The notes: generated by a model not told the origin, from the letters alone. Positions 1 through 10,170 are shown, counted from the first letter of the stretch. The stretch: 64,000 nt of DNA from Flavobacterium shii (GCF_025847235.1 NZ_JAOZEW010000004.1:221319-285318), one strand, 5' to 3'. Made by a program: numbers and translations.

Positions 1-732
1 GATATACAGGAACTTATAGAAACTTACAACAACTTGTTTAAGCGATTATCGGATACTTTTGTAATCCAGAAAAACTTCATTAATTATGTTTCTCATGAAT
101 TTAAAACTCCTTTAACTGCCATATCTGGAAATTTGGAGGTATTTGCTCAAAAAGAAAGAACGAGTACTGAATACAAACAAATGTCCGAAAAAGTATTAGA
201 GAATGTCTATCAGATAGAAGATACGCTAAATACGCTAATGATGCTTTCTGGTTTAAGAGATAATACAGAACTCAATGAAATTTTTAGAGTCGATGAATTA
301 GTATGGGATATTAATGACCAATTACCATCTGTTTATCAATTAAAAGATTCTCAAATACAAGTTGCAATAGAAATCATTAATGATAAGCTACTTTCTATAA
401 AAGGAAATAGTAACGAAATTAAGATTGCTTTATACAATATTATAGAGAACGCCGTAAAATACTCAAATGGTAATCCTATAAAAATAAGTCTTTTGCAACA
501 GGATGATCAACTTAAAATTTTAATCGAAGATCATGGAACAGGCATTAGCAAAGACGACTTAAAATTTATCAAACAAACCTTTTACCGAGGCAAAAATGTG
601 AATGATATAAAAGGTAGCGGTGTAGGACTTTCTTTGGCTAATATTATCTTCAAGCAAAATAATATTCATTTTACAATTACTTCAAAAAAAGATGAAGGTA
701 CTGTTGTAACATTACTATTTCCTCCACTCTAA
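1..732 (+). CDS. Sensor histidine kinase, C-terminal part (gene starts before the window)
   Basis: The reading frame is open from base 1, so the start lies upstream. The visible 243 residues begin in a helical linker (HAMP-like end) and then show a dimerisation H-box with SHEFKTPL (phospho-acceptor His about residue 32). The N-box IIENAVKYS, G1 box DHGTGIS and G2 box GSGVGLSLA of the HATPase_c domain follow. This is the catalytic core of a membrane two-component kinase; the sensor part is missing. It lies 97 bp upstream of a CzcCBA-type efflux operon on the same strand. From this I infer a metal- or envelope-sensing kinase whose response regulator probably lies just outside the window. Confidence 0.9.
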   Translation, partial: DIQELIETYNNLFKRLSDTFVIQKNFINYVSHEFKTPLTAISGNLEVFAQKERTSTEYKQMSEKVLENVYQIEDTLNTLMMLSGLRDNTELNEIFRVDELVWDINDQLPSVYQLKDSQIQVAIEIINDKLLSIKGNSNEIKIALYNIIENAVKYSNGNPIKISLLQQDDQLKILIEDHGTGISKDDLKFIKQTFYRGKNVNDIKGSGVGLSLANIIFKQNNIHFTITSKKDEGTVVTLLFPPL

Positions 733-798
733 TCGTTTTCTAATGTTGCTCTAATCTATTTTTAACATACATCAAATTATCATTTAATATACCGCAAG

Positions 799-806
799 TA
801 GCTTTG
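799..806 (+). promoter_or_regulatory. Candidate -7 element (TAnnTTTG) of the CzcCBA operon
   Basis: TAGCTTTG matches the Bacteroidota -7 consensus TAnnTTTG and lies 22 bp before the TTG start of the outer-membrane component. No convincing -33 TTG is seen at the usual distance. Confidence 0.45.
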
Positions 807-828
807 CATCATATTAAAACAACTTAAT

Positions 829-2115
829 TTGAAACGTATACTTTTAACCCTACTCGTTATTGTATCGCACAAAGGTGTGGCACAAATTGCTACAATAAAC
901 GATACAATTGTTCTTTCCCGAACACAGGCCGAGGCTTTGTTTCTGGATAAGAACCTTTCTCTTATTTCCGAAAAACTGAATATCGATATTGCCGATGCAC
1001 AAGTTATTCAGGCAAAATTATGGCCCAATCCTACGCTTACTATTGGTGAGATAAATCTTTGGAACAATGCCACAGCACAGGAATTACCTCCATTATGGGG
1101 TAATTTTGGTACAACATCCCAAGTAACTGCCGAGCTGGAACAACTTATTCAAACAGCTGGGAAACGAAAAAAGATGATTGCCATGGAAAAAGTTGGCGTA
1201 GATATCGCCAAAGAATATTTCAAAACTTTTTTACGTAATCTAAAAATCGAGTTTCGAGGTAACCTTACCGAATTACAATTTGTACAAGCTCAGGAAGCTG
1301 TTTATCAAAAACAACTTGCATCGATGCAAACATTATTAAAAGCATACAGCAACCAAGTTGCACAAGGAAATATTGGTAAAGGCGAATATATAAGACTAAA
1401 AGCAACTGAATTACAATTCCTAAAAGAAATCAGTGATCTTAAAAAAGAGAATAATTCATTGCAAAAAGAGCTTAAAGTTCTTATGAATTTACCTGCTACA
1501 AGTTATATCAAACTTACCGAAGATGGCTTTGTTCCCGATAATAAAAACATCGAAAATATAAATCTGGGGAATCTTATGGCATCGGCTGTAGAAAACAGAC
1601 CAGATATGAAAGTCCTAAAACTAGGAAATGAATATAACAGTAATAAGTACAAATACGAAAAAGCAATGCGCACACCAGATGTTACTCTTGGCGTTAGCTA
1701 TGATCGTGGTGCCAGTTTGATGAACGATTTTGTTGGTATTGGCTTCTCTCTGGATCTTCCTTTTTTCAATAGAAATCAAGGAAATATAAAAGCTGCAAAA
1801 ATAGCTATCGACCAAGGTAAATTACTTACCGAAGAGAAAACAATAAGTGTACAAGCAGAAGTATTACAAGCATACGAGGATTTAATAGTTACCAAGAAAC
1901 TCTATGATAGTGTCGATGCAAGTTATGAAGGAGATTTAGATAAACTTTTGGAGAGTTATCGCAAAAATTTCATGCAAAGAAATACGAGTATGTTGGAATA
2001 TCTTGATTTTGTAGATGCATATTTGGATAACAAATCGATACTACTAAACTCTAAAAAAGATCTTAATAAAAACCTTGAAGAACTACGCTACATAGCAGGT
2101 CAGGAAATTAATTAA
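829..2115 (+). CDS. TolC-family outer membrane channel (CzcC-like)
   Basis: A 428-residue protein of the outer membrane efflux protein family, the trimeric exit duct of a tripartite pump. The N-terminus (MKRILLTLLVIV... ending GVAQ) is a Sec signal peptide. Two similar halves with long helical stretches follow, as expected of TolC/CzcC proteins. The start is TTG at 829; no ATG gives an intact signal peptide. It is the first gene of an operon with the adaptor (53 bp downstream) and the CzcA-type pump. Gene order C-B-A is that of heavy-metal (HME) RND systems, so export of a cation such as Co/Zn/Cd/Cu is inferred; the metal cannot be read from the sequence. Confidence 0.88.
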   Translation: MKRILLTLLVIVSHKGVAQIATINDTIVLSRTQAEALFLDKNLSLISEKLNIDIADAQVIQAKLWPNPTLTIGEINLWNNATAQELPPLWGNFGTTSQVTAELEQLIQTAGKRKKMIAMEKVGVDIAKEYFKTFLRNLKIEFRGNLTELQFVQAQEAVYQKQLASMQTLLKAYSNQVAQGNIGKGEYIRLKATELQFLKEISDLKKENNSLQKELKVLMNLPATSYIKLTEDGFVPDNKNIENINLGNLMASAVENRPDMKVLKLGNEYNSNKYKYEKAMRTPDVTLGVSYDRGASLMNDFVGIGFSLDLPFFNRNQGNIKAAKIAIDQGKLLTEEKTISVQAEVLQAYEDLIVTKKLYDSVDASYEGDLDKLLESYRKNFMQRNTSMLEYLDFVDAYLDNKSILLNSKKDLNKNLEELRYIAGQEIN

Positions 2116-2168
2116 AAACCCGAAATCAGAATAGATCACTAATTATCTGATAATAATAACAAAACATA

Positions 2169-3254
2169 ATGAAGAAATTTATTTTACTACCTATACTAGG
2201 GCTAATGCTCGTTTACGGATGCAAAAAGGAAGAAGTTAAAGAAACTAAAGATGAAAAATTTTGTATTGATAAAGCATTAAAAGAAAAAATTACTATAGAG
2301 CCTGTTCAGAAACGTGCAGTAACTCAATCCATAAATCTTACTGGAAACATAACCTATAACAACGATCATGTGGTGCAGTTTAATAGCCTTGTAGAGGGGA
2401 TTATTACCAAAACTACATTTTCGTTGGGGGATTATGTGAAAAAAGGACAAATACTTGCTGAGATAAAAAGTACAGAACTTAACAGTATGCAATCCGAAAG
2501 TAAATCGTTGCAATCACAATTAGCTGTTGCACAACGCCAATTACAATCGACAAAATCAATGTTTGATGATGGTATCGCTTCACAAAAAGACCTAATGCAA
2601 GCACAAAGTGAATTGGATGTTTTAAAATCATCTTTGGAAAACGTAAAAGCAAATCTTGCTATGTTCAGCGCTAGTAGCGAAAGAGCCGTTTTTCAGATAA
2701 AAGCACCAACAGAAGGATACGTAGTTGCCAAAAACATTAGCCCGGGAATGCAAATAACCGATGGTAGCGATCCTCTTTTTACAATTTCTGATTTAAAAGA
2801 AATCTGGGTATTGGTAAATGTTTATACCAGTAATCTGAAAAATGTAACCGAGAATATGCTAGTAGATGTTACAACACCCGCTTATCCCGGTGAAGTTTTT
2901 AAAGGAAAAATCACAATGCTTGCTAAAGTTTTTGATGCCGATGAGCATGTTCTAAAGGCAAGAATTGTTATGGAAAACAAGAATTTAAAATTGAAACCCG
3001 GAATGACTGCAGACATCGTTATCGACAAAAGTATAGGTGGCGAAATGCTGGCAGCAGTTCCTGCAAAAGCAGCCATTTTTGATAACAATCGTGATTATAT
3101 CTTAATCTATAAAGATGATTGTACAATCGAAACCAGAGAAATTAATCCTGTTATAAAAAATAACAACTGGATTTATTTTGATAAAGGAGTTAAAGAAGGT
3201 GAAATGGTTATTACTAAAAATCACTTGTTAATTCACGAAAGATTAAAAAACTAA
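2169..3254 (+). CDS. RND efflux periplasmic adaptor lipoprotein (CzcB-like)
   Basis: A 361-residue membrane fusion protein linking the inner-membrane pump to the TolC-like channel. It begins with a lipoprotein signal ending in LVYGC (lipobox Cys about residue 18). It then has a split lipoyl/barrel-sandwich region (VEGIITKT near 75-85 and APTEGYVVAKNISPGM near 180-195), a helical hairpin between them (about 95-165), and beta-barrel and membrane-proximal domains up to the C-terminus. No His-rich metal-binding N-terminal extension is seen, unlike the classical CzcB. It is co-directional with its partners, with gaps of 53 and 37 bp. Confidence 0.88.
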   Translation: MKKFILLPILGLMLVYGCKKEEVKETKDEKFCIDKALKEKITIEPVQKRAVTQSINLTGNITYNNDHVVQFNSLVEGIITKTTFSLGDYVKKGQILAEIKSTELNSMQSESKSLQSQLAVAQRQLQSTKSMFDDGIASQKDLMQAQSELDVLKSSLENVKANLAMFSASSERAVFQIKAPTEGYVVAKNISPGMQITDGSDPLFTISDLKEIWVLVNVYTSNLKNVTENMLVDVTTPAYPGEVFKGKITMLAKVFDADEHVLKARIVMENKNLKLKPGMTADIVIDKSIGGEMLAAVPAKAAIFDNNRDYILIYKDDCTIETREINPVIKNNNWIYFDKGVKEGEMVITKNHLLIHERLKN

Positions 3255-3291
3255 GTATCCTCCATAAAAACGGATAAACACAATACAAGAC

Positions 3292-6200
3292 ATGAAAAAA
3301 TTTGTACAAGGCTTAGTTGCTTTCTCGCTAAAAAACTCACTTATAGTTTTTTTCCTGACAGCTATATTACTAGTCGCCGGTATAGTAAGCTATATCCATA
3401 CACCTATAGAAGCTTTTCCCGATGTAACTAATACCCGGGCAAGGATAATTACACAATGGCCAGGAAGAAGTGCCGAAGAAGTGGAGAAATTTATCACACT
3501 TCCGATTTCAAAACAAATGAATACCATTCCTAAAAAAGCCGAAGTACGCTCTATTTCGCTTTTTGGATTATCAGTTGTTACCGTATTATTTGATGATGAT
3601 GTAGATGATTTTTACGCACAGCAATATGCCTCAAATCGCCTTAACGGATTGGATCTCCCAGAAGGAGCCGATGTAGACATTGAGCCACCATCCGGGGCAA
3701 CAGGCGAAATATTCAGGTATGTTATAAAAAGTGATTTACCAATTAAGGAAATAAAAGCCATTCAGGATTGGGTAATCGAGAGAGAATTGATATCTGTACC
3801 TGGTGTTGCCGATGTGGTAAGTTTTGGTGGTGAAGAGAAAATATTCGAAATAAAAATTAATCCTACACAGCTGGAAAATTACAATCTATCTGCATTGGAT
3901 GTTTATGAAGCCGTTTCCAAAAGTAATGTAAACGTAGGTGGAGATGTAATACAACGTGGTGACCAGGCTTATGTAGTAAGAGGAGTTGGACTAATCAATA
4001 AAGTAGAAGATATCGGTAATATCCTTATCGAAACCAAAGGATCATCACCAATACTGGTAAAACACGTAGCCGAAGTTAGTATCTCTGCCAAGCCCAGACT
4101 AGGGCAAGTAGGTTTACAAGGCGATGATGATGTCGTAGAAGGCATCGTAGTTATGTTACGTGGAGAAAATCCGGGTGAGGTTATAAAGAGGCTTAAAAGC
4201 CGTTTAAACGAACTTAATGAAAGAGTTCTTCCGGATAATGTAAAAATTGTTCCGTTTATTGACCGTACCGAATTGGTAAATACAACCGTAAAAACAGTTA
4301 CAAAAAACCTTATCGAAGGTATATTACTTGTTTCCTTAATCGTGTTTATTTTCCTTTACAATTGGCGTACATCGTTGATTGTAGCATCTGTAATTCCTCT
4401 TTCATTCTTATTTGCAATTATAATGTTGCGAATTCAGGGATTACCAGCCAACTTAATATCTATGGGAGCGCTCGATTTCGGTTTATTACTGGAAGGAACG
4501 CTCGTAATTGTCGAGCAAGTATTCGTCTCGCTCGAGAAGAAGGCTCATAAAGTGGGAATGGAACGCTTTAATAGCATGAGTAAAATGGGACTTATCAAGA
4601 GAAGTGTAGGTAGTGTAGCTACATATATTTTCTTTGCATTGATTATTTTAATTGTTGCGTTGATGCCAATATTTTCTTTCACTAAAGTGGAAGGAAAAAT
4701 GTTCTCTCCCCTAGCCTTTACATTAAGTTATGCGCTATTAGGATCATTGATTTTGTCACTTACTTATGTACCAGCAATGTGTAAAGTAATGTTGACCAAA
4801 AATATTGTAGAGAAAGAAAATATGATTTCGCGTTTCTTTAGAGAAAACCTTTTTAAACTTTTTAAATGGAGTACTCGAAATCGTAAAGCAACATTATATG
4901 GTTTCTTGATATTACTAACTGTATGTTGTGCAAAATTTGCATTCTATGGCTCCGAATTTATTCCTAAGCTAAACGAAGGAGCAATTTATGTGCGAGCGAC
5001 TTTACCCAACAGTATAAATCTTGATGAAGCTGTTAGGCTTACGAAAGAAATGAAGGGGAAAATAAGGAAATTTGAAGAAGTAAAATTTGTACTTACCCAA
5101 ACAGGACGACCAAATGATGGTACTGATCCAACAGGTTTCTTTAATATCGAATTGCATATTGAATTATTGCATCAGGATGAATGGAAACGTAAAATTAGTA
5201 AAGAGGACTTAATCGCCGAAATTAAGAAGGAGCTGGACGTGTATCCCGGAATAGGATTTGGTTTCAGTCAGCCGATTCAAGATAATGTAGAAGAATATGT
5301 CGCCGGTGTGAAAAGTCCTCTTGTTATAAAAATATTCGGAAATGACCTTTTCCAACTCGAGGAAATGGCTGCAAAAGTCGCCAAATCTATAAAAGATGTT
5401 AGAGGAATTGAAGATATTAATGTATATAAAAACATTGGTTTACCTGAATTAAGAATCCAACTTGATGACGAAAAAATGGCGCGTTATGCCATTACAACAG
5501 CCGATGCGCAAGCTGTAATCCGAATGACAATTGGTGGACAAGCAGCAACCAAGTTTTATGATGACGAAAAGATATTTGATATTACATTGCGATTCGAAAA
5601 AGAATATCGTGACTCGAAAGAAAAAATTGAAGATATTCTTATTCCAACCATGAACGGCAAAAAGGTTCCTTTAAAAGAAATCGCTACCGTAGAGTATAAA
5701 ACTGGTCCAACATTCATCTATCGTGAAGGAAACAGTCGATATATTGCTGTAGGTTTTAGTATCGAAGGTCGAGATTTAGGAAGCACAATTGATGAAGCAC
5801 AGAAAAAAGTGGCTGCAGAAGTAAAACTACCTAAGGAAAATGTAATGAAATGGGCAGGAGAATTTGAAAGCAAAGAAAGAGCTTCAAAACAATTGGCGAT
5901 GATTGTTCCCGTTGTATTAGTATTGATTTTATGTTTATTGTATTTCAATTTCGGTAATTTCAAAGATACCTTGGTTGCAATAAGTGCAATGCCATATGCT
6001 TTTATTGGTGGTTTCCTATCTCTTTGGGTTACGGGAACTGTATTTGGAATATCGGCGGGAATCGGTTTCATTATTCTCTTTGGAGTTAGTGCAATTGATA
6101 GTATTGTCCTCATAGGAATCATTAGAGAAAATATGCGAGCGGGAATGCATCTAAAAGATGCGATTTCAAATGGTATTTATAGTCGTATTCGTCCTATTGT

Positions 6201-6396
6201 AATGATTGCTCTTATGGGATCTCTCGGATTATTACCTGCTGCATTATCAACAGGAATGGGATCAGAAGTACAAAAACCATTGGCAATTATGATTGTAGGA
6301 GGATTAATAACCTGTATGATTTTATCTTTAACTGTATTACCACAAGTATTTTATTTGGTATATCGTAAAAAAGATACCGATAAAACAGATTCATAA
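3292..6396 (+). CDS. CzcA-family heavy-metal RND efflux permease
   Basis: A 1034-residue inner-membrane proton antiporter of the HME-RND family, at the normal length. TM1 is followed by the typical porter-domain opening (TPIEAFPDVTNTRARI, about 32-47), and a second copy of the RND fold starts near residue 540. The proton-relay helix reads DFGLLLEG...VE, giving D395, E401 and E408. Most CzcA proteins have Asp at the middle position, so Glu there is a conservative but notable change. The C-terminus has the usual IRPIVMIALMGSLGLLPAAL segment. It is the last gene of the operon and a strong terminator follows. Confidence 0.92.
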   Translation: MKKFVQGLVAFSLKNSLIVFFLTAILLVAGIVSYIHTPIEAFPDVTNTRARIITQWPGRSAEEVEKFITLPISKQMNTIPKKAEVRSISLFGLSVVTVLFDDDVDDFYAQQYASNRLNGLDLPEGADVDIEPPSGATGEIFRYVIKSDLPIKEIKAIQDWVIERELISVPGVADVVSFGGEEKIFEIKINPTQLENYNLSALDVYEAVSKSNVNVGGDVIQRGDQAYVVRGVGLINKVEDIGNILIETKGSSPILVKHVAEVSISAKPRLGQVGLQGDDDVVEGIVVMLRGENPGEVIKRLKSRLNELNERVLPDNVKIVPFIDRTELVNTTVKTVTKNLIEGILLVSLIVFIFLYNWRTSLIVASVIPLSFLFAIIMLRIQGLPANLISMGALDFGLLLEGTLVIVEQVFVSLEKKAHKVGMERFNSMSKMGLIKRSVGSVATYIFFALIILIVALMPIFSFTKVEGKMFSPLAFTLSYALLGSLILSLTYVPAMCKVMLTKNIVEKENMISRFFRENLFKLFKWSTRNRKATLYGFLILLTVCCAKFAFYGSEFIPKLNEGAIYVRATLPNSINLDEAVRLTKEMKGKIRKFEEVKFVLTQTGRPNDGTDPTGFFNIELHIELLHQDEWKRKISKEDLIAEIKKELDVYPGIGFGFSQPIQDNVEEYVAGVKSPLVIKIFGNDLFQLEEMAAKVAKSIKDVRGIEDINVYKNIGLPELRIQLDDEKMARYAITTADAQAVIRMTIGGQAATKFYDDEKIFDITLRFEKEYRDSKEKIEDILIPTMNGKKVPLKEIATVEYKTGPTFIYREGNSRYIAVGFSIEGRDLGSTIDEAQKKVAAEVKLPKENVMKWAGEFESKERASKQLAMIVPVVLVLILCLLYFNFGNFKDTLVAISAMPYAFIGGFLSLWVTGTVFGISAGIGFIILFGVSAIDSIVLIGIIRENMRAGMHLKDAISNGIYSRIRPIVMIALMGSLGLLPAALSTGMGSEVQKPLAIMIVGGLITCMILSLTVLPQVFYLVYRKKDTDKTDS

Positions 6397-6417
6397 TCTG
6401 AATAAATTAAATTTTAA

Positions 6418-6455
6418 AAACACCTTTAAGCGCAATGTTTAAAGGTGTTTTTTTT
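6418..6455 (+). terminator. Rho-independent terminator after the CzcA-type gene
   Basis: A perfect 12-bp stem (AAACACCTTTAA at 6418-6429 pairing with 6439-6450) with a short loop is followed by a T run to 6455. It lies 22 bp after the stop codon of the pump gene. Confidence 0.85.
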
Positions 6456-6612
6456 ATTATATAATATCTAGTTTTTTGCCACGAATTACACAAATTCTCT
6501 CGAATTAATTTGATTCAATATATAAAAACCAAATCCATGTAATCCGCTTCTTATTTTCCTTTGCGCCTTTATACCTAAATCCCTTTTTGCATTGCCTAGA
6601 TTGCCTAAAAAT

Positions 6613-6790
6613 GGAACGCGGATGACGCGGATTTCCTAAAGGAAAGACGCAGATAAAAACGGATTTTTTTAGATTATAGTTTATTATAGGCATATAGACA
6701 AAGAAATCTAGATTAAATAGATTTTTTAATTTTTAAAAATCCGTTTTTATCCGCGTTTTCGCCTAAGCGAATCCGTGTCATCCGCGTTCC
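6613..6790. repeat. Long imperfect inverted repeat, intergenic repeat family
   Basis: The left arm (6613-6670) and right arm (6735-6790) are near-complementary over about 55 bp, with a 64-bp spacer; each contains ATCCGCGT/ACGCGGAT-type words. One more copy of the right arm lies at 18061-18115, so this is an interspersed element and not a gene. The rest of the 6456-6900 gap is AT-rich with pyrimidine-rich low-complexity sequence (6830-6900) and no credible ORF. Confidence 0.75.
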
Positions 6791-6900
6791 TTTACTATAT
6801 GCTAAAGACGCACTACTATGCGCCTCTACAGAAAATCTTTAAACCTTTGTTCCTCTGCACCTCTATACCTCTGTACCTTTGTAACTCTATACCTCTGCAC

Positions 6901-7734
6901 CTAAACAATTAACTTCTTCCTAAACTCAGATGGAGAACTACCTGTACTTCGCATGATGAATTTATTAAAATGACTACTATCTATAAACCCTAAATCATTA
7001 CTAATCTCAGAGAAAGTCAGATTGCTTTTGCTTAATTTTTCGGTTACAACTTTTAGTTTAGTTCGCTCAATATAATCTCTTAAAGTTATATTTAAATGGG
7101 TTTTAAAATATTCCCCAATGTAGTTTATAGAAACATTAAAGTGACTGGCTATTTCTTTTTTCTTTAGCAAATGAGGATTCGCAATATTCGAACGGATGTA
7201 ACTTAAAATAGTATCTATCTTTAAAATTTCGGTAGTTTGGATATTTAGATTGCTTTCATTAATACTCGCATTCCTCCTAATTATTTGAATAAGCGACATC
7301 ATCAAACTTTTAATTATGATTTCATTCTGCCCTTTTTGCTTTCCTACTTCATCTAATATTTTCAAAATAACCAATTCACAGAATGCTTTATCATCTTCTA
7401 AGAAAATCAAATTCCCATTAAGCAGATTATGATAATAAAATAGCTTCTCGATTTCTTCAATTTCTTTTTTATTCGAAAAGAAATTAGGAAGAAAACGCAA
7501 GCAATGAAACTTTGTAGGTTCTAATGTTTTGAAAGAATGATAGTCTTTTGGCGTAAGCAAATAAATATCGTGTTCTTTATAATTATGATGAATCGAATTT
7601 AGGATATGATTACCCGTTCCGTATTCGATATATAATAACTCGAAGAAATTATGCCTGTGCACTTCTTTCTTCCAAGTGAGTTCTTCAACCGAATAAATTT
7701 CGAAATCTTTGTATATAAAAAAGGTATCTCTCAT
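6901..7734 (-). CDS. AraC-family transcriptional regulator
   Basis: A 277-residue regulator. The N-terminal half looks like an AraC-type cupin sensor (HRHNFFELLYIEYGTG near 27-42). The C-terminal 100 residues carry two helix-turn-helix units: KKEIASHFNVSINYIGEYFK, and ISNDLGFIDSSHFNKFIMRS, ending in the family's PSEFRKKL. It is divergent from the ketopantoate-reductase-like gene, with starts 100 bp apart, so it probably controls that gene and possibly itself. The inducer is unknown. Confidence 0.9.
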   Translation of the reverse strand: MRDTFFIYKDFEIYSVEELTWKKEVHRHNFFELLYIEYGTGNHILNSIHHNYKEHDIYLLTPKDYHSFKTLEPTKFHCLRFLPNFFSNKKEIEEIEKLFYYHNLLNGNLIFLEDDKAFCELVILKILDEVGKQKGQNEIIIKSLMMSLIQIIRRNASINESNLNIQTTEILKIDTILSYIRSNIANPHLLKKKEIASHFNVSINYIGEYFKTHLNITLRDYIERTKLKVVTEKLSKSNLTFSEISNDLGFIDSSHFNKFIMRSTGSSPSEFRKKLIV

Positions 7735-7834
7735 AATCCTTAAATTTTACAAATATAACCTATATTTTTACATCATTTAATAAATGTAAACCTATTTACT
7801 TTGCATCAATAATTTAAACCTTAAATACTAAAAG

Positions 7835-8764
7835 ATGAACTCGGATACAATAAAAATAGGAATTCTTGGAATTGGTGGAATCGGCGGATTTGTTGGCGCT
7901 CCATTGGCAAAAAAATATAAAGACAGTACTACCAAAATAATATTCATTTGCAGAGGCGAAACTAAAAACACCATTCAAAAAGACGGATTAATATTTGAAT
8001 CTAAAGGTACAAAAGAAACTATATTCCCTGATTTAGTATCAGATAATCCAGCCGAAATTGGAATCTTGGATGTACTTATAATCACAAGCAAATCCTACTC
8101 GGTAAACGAAATATTAGCTACTTATAAAGATTGTATAAGTGCCGACACTATTATAATCACTTTACAAAATGTTGTAAATGCCAAAGAAATCATTCGAAAA
8201 ACATTACCAGAACTAGGGAAAATTACGGAAGGTTGTATTTATGTAGCTTCCAATGTAAAAAAACCAGGATATATTCAACATGTTGGAGGACCTGGGAAAA
8301 TTTTTGTTGGAGGAGAAGAGAATAAATCGTTAATTGATTTATTAACAGCAGGTGGTTTAGACATTACTTATGTCCCAAACATCGATCAAATACTTTGGAA
8401 AAAATACCTTTTTGTAGCTCCAGTTGCGGCAATAACAACAGCTTACAATGTTTCATTTGGTCAACTTCTGGAAGATAAAAACCTAATGCATATTCTCGAA
8501 AATATGATGATTGAAATTCAGTCGCTTGCCAGCAAAAATAATATCAGCTTGACAAATGAAGACATTGAAACTTCTAAAGATTTATTGACTAAATTTCCAT
8601 TTGAATCTAAATCATCTTTACAATTGGATTTCGAAAACAACAATCAAACAGAGAAACAATTCTTAGTAGATTACGTTATCGAAAATTGCAAGAAACACGA
8701 AATCCCAACTCCCTTTTACGAAAGTGTAAACGAAAAGATTATTTCAATGAGTTTCGTGAAGTAG
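7835..8764 (+). CDS. Ketopantoate reductase family (ApbA/PanE) protein
   Basis: A 309-residue NAD(P)H-dependent oxidoreductase. The N-terminus has the Rossmann motif GILGIGGIGGFVGAPLA (about 9-25). The C-terminal helical ApbA_C domain contains the conserved segment around WKKYLFVAPVAAITT, where the family places its catalytic Lys. True PanE reduces 2-dehydropantoate to pantoate for CoA synthesis. The divergent AraC gene and the absence of other pantothenate genes suggest a paralogue with another substrate. Confidence 0.82.
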   Translation: MNSDTIKIGILGIGGIGGFVGAPLAKKYKDSTTKIIFICRGETKNTIQKDGLIFESKGTKETIFPDLVSDNPAEIGILDVLIITSKSYSVNEILATYKDCISADTIIITLQNVVNAKEIIRKTLPELGKITEGCIYVASNVKKPGYIQHVGGPGKIFVGGEENKSLIDLLTAGGLDITYVPNIDQILWKKYLFVAPVAAITTAYNVSFGQLLEDKNLMHILENMMIEIQSLASKNNISLTNEDIETSKDLLTKFPFESKSSLQLDFENNNQTEKQFLVDYVIENCKKHEIPTPFYESVNEKIISMSFVK

Positions 8765-8780
8765 ATTGAAAGATTGATTT

Positions 8781-8809
8781 CCTGCAAGGTCTTTTTTTGA
8801 CCTTGTAGG
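8781..8809. repeat. Short palindromic repeat (CCTGCAAGGT family)
   Basis: The arms CCTGCAAGGTC and GACCTTGTAGG surround a T-rich loop just after the PanE-like gene. It may act as a terminator. Further copies of the family lie at 40967-41110. The rest of the 8765-9076 gap is pyrimidine-rich low-complexity sequence with no gene. Confidence 0.75.
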
Positions 8810-9076
8810 TATTATTAAGAGAATTATTTTGTAAAGTTTCATAAAGTAAACGCAGAGAAAAGTGGTAAGTAGTAAGAAACTCCCCAAGAAACCACCTATT
8901 TTGTCTTTAGTATAATGTGTGATTTTGATTGCGAAGACGCGCTGCTGTACACCTACAAACATGCGGAATATACCACATCTTACTTCTAGTTTCTCACATC
9001 TTTCTTTTAAAATCTTTCTTCTCACATCTTCCATATTTTACTTCCCACTTTATACCTTTTTTATTATCTTAAACGA

Positions 9077-10012
9077 ATGAATTATTACAGCGAAACATCC
9101 TATTGGAAAAAGTACAATCTTTTTTTACCCGAAGATTTGCAATATAAAGACAATAAACTTCCAACAGAAGAATATTGGCAATGGAAAGACTATGCTATTC
9201 ATTTGGATCGGATGAAAAATGCAGATTCTCCATTTAAAGTAATCATTCTTCATGGTGCTGGTGGGAACGGAAGAGTAATTGGATTGTTTGGTAACTTCTT
9301 GCACAATCAAGGTTATGAATATGTTGCACCGGATTTAATTGGCTACGGACTAACAAAAAATCCAAAGAATGTAAATATTGATTATTCGGTTTGGATAGAT
9401 TGTATTTCTGATTTTATAGATCAGGAACTAATAAAAGATAGTAGACCAATAATATTATTTGGTCTTAGCGTTGGCGGAATGTTAGCTTATCAGGTTGCTG
9501 CAAAAAATAAAAATGTAAAAGGAATTATAGTTACGACATTGGCAGATCCACGTTCTCAAAAAGTGAAGGATGATTTGGCAACGAATATGTTTTTAAGTAG
9601 AATTGGATTACCATTAAGTAATGCTTTCAAGTTAATTTTGGATTCTGTTAAACTCCCTATAAAATGGCTTTGCAAAATGGAGAAAATAACAAATGATAGT
9701 AATTTTTCTAAAGTATTTTCGAATGATAAACTAGCTGGAGGAAGTAAAGTAAAATTACGTTTTCTAAGAACATATATGAACTTTACTCCCGCAATAGAAC
9801 CTGAAAATTATACTTCTGCCCCCCTTTTATTTCTTCAACCCGATAAAGATAACTGGACAACATTAGCAACCAGTAAACCATTTTATGATAGACTAAATTG
9901 TCCAAAAAAGTTAGTTTTATTAGAAAATTGTGGACATGCACCTTATGAAGAACCCGGATTGACGACTATGAAAACCGAAATAATTCAATTTTTAGAGTCA
10001 ATAAAGAGCTAA
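9077..10012 (+). CDS. Alpha/beta hydrolase
   Basis: A 311-residue alpha/beta hydrolase fold enzyme without a signal peptide, so probably cytoplasmic. It has the oxyanion-side motif HGAGGNGR, a nucleophile elbow FGLSVGGM (Ser131) and a late catalytic His in NCGHAPYEEP (His287). The acid is probably the Asp in LQPDKDNW. The substrate is unknown. It stands alone between repeat-rich gaps. Confidence 0.85.
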   Translation: MNYYSETSYWKKYNLFLPEDLQYKDNKLPTEEYWQWKDYAIHLDRMKNADSPFKVIILHGAGGNGRVIGLFGNFLHNQGYEYVAPDLIGYGLTKNPKNVNIDYSVWIDCISDFIDQELIKDSRPIILFGLSVGGMLAYQVAAKNKNVKGIIVTTLADPRSQKVKDDLATNMFLSRIGLPLSNAFKLILDSVKLPIKWLCKMEKITNDSNFSKVFSNDKLAGGSKVKLRFLRTYMNFTPAIEPENYTSAPLLFLQPDKDNWTTLATSKPFYDRLNCPKKLVLLENCGHAPYEEPGLTTMKTEIIQFLESIKS

Positions 10013-10170
10013 TTATTAATTTCAGTAAATCCTTTTTGACCTTCTATTCATAATCTAAATTTTAAAAATCATCAGGCTGGACGGGGATTAAGCTACCTCC
10101 AGAGCGATAAAATTGTTCAGTCTTAAAAATTACTTATCACACGATAAAAAAAAACTATGAAAGAATTATT

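Noticed and set aside
6505..6693. A 62-codon minus-strand ORF before the AraC gene
   Set aside because: It reads through the long inverted repeat and has no recognisable features.
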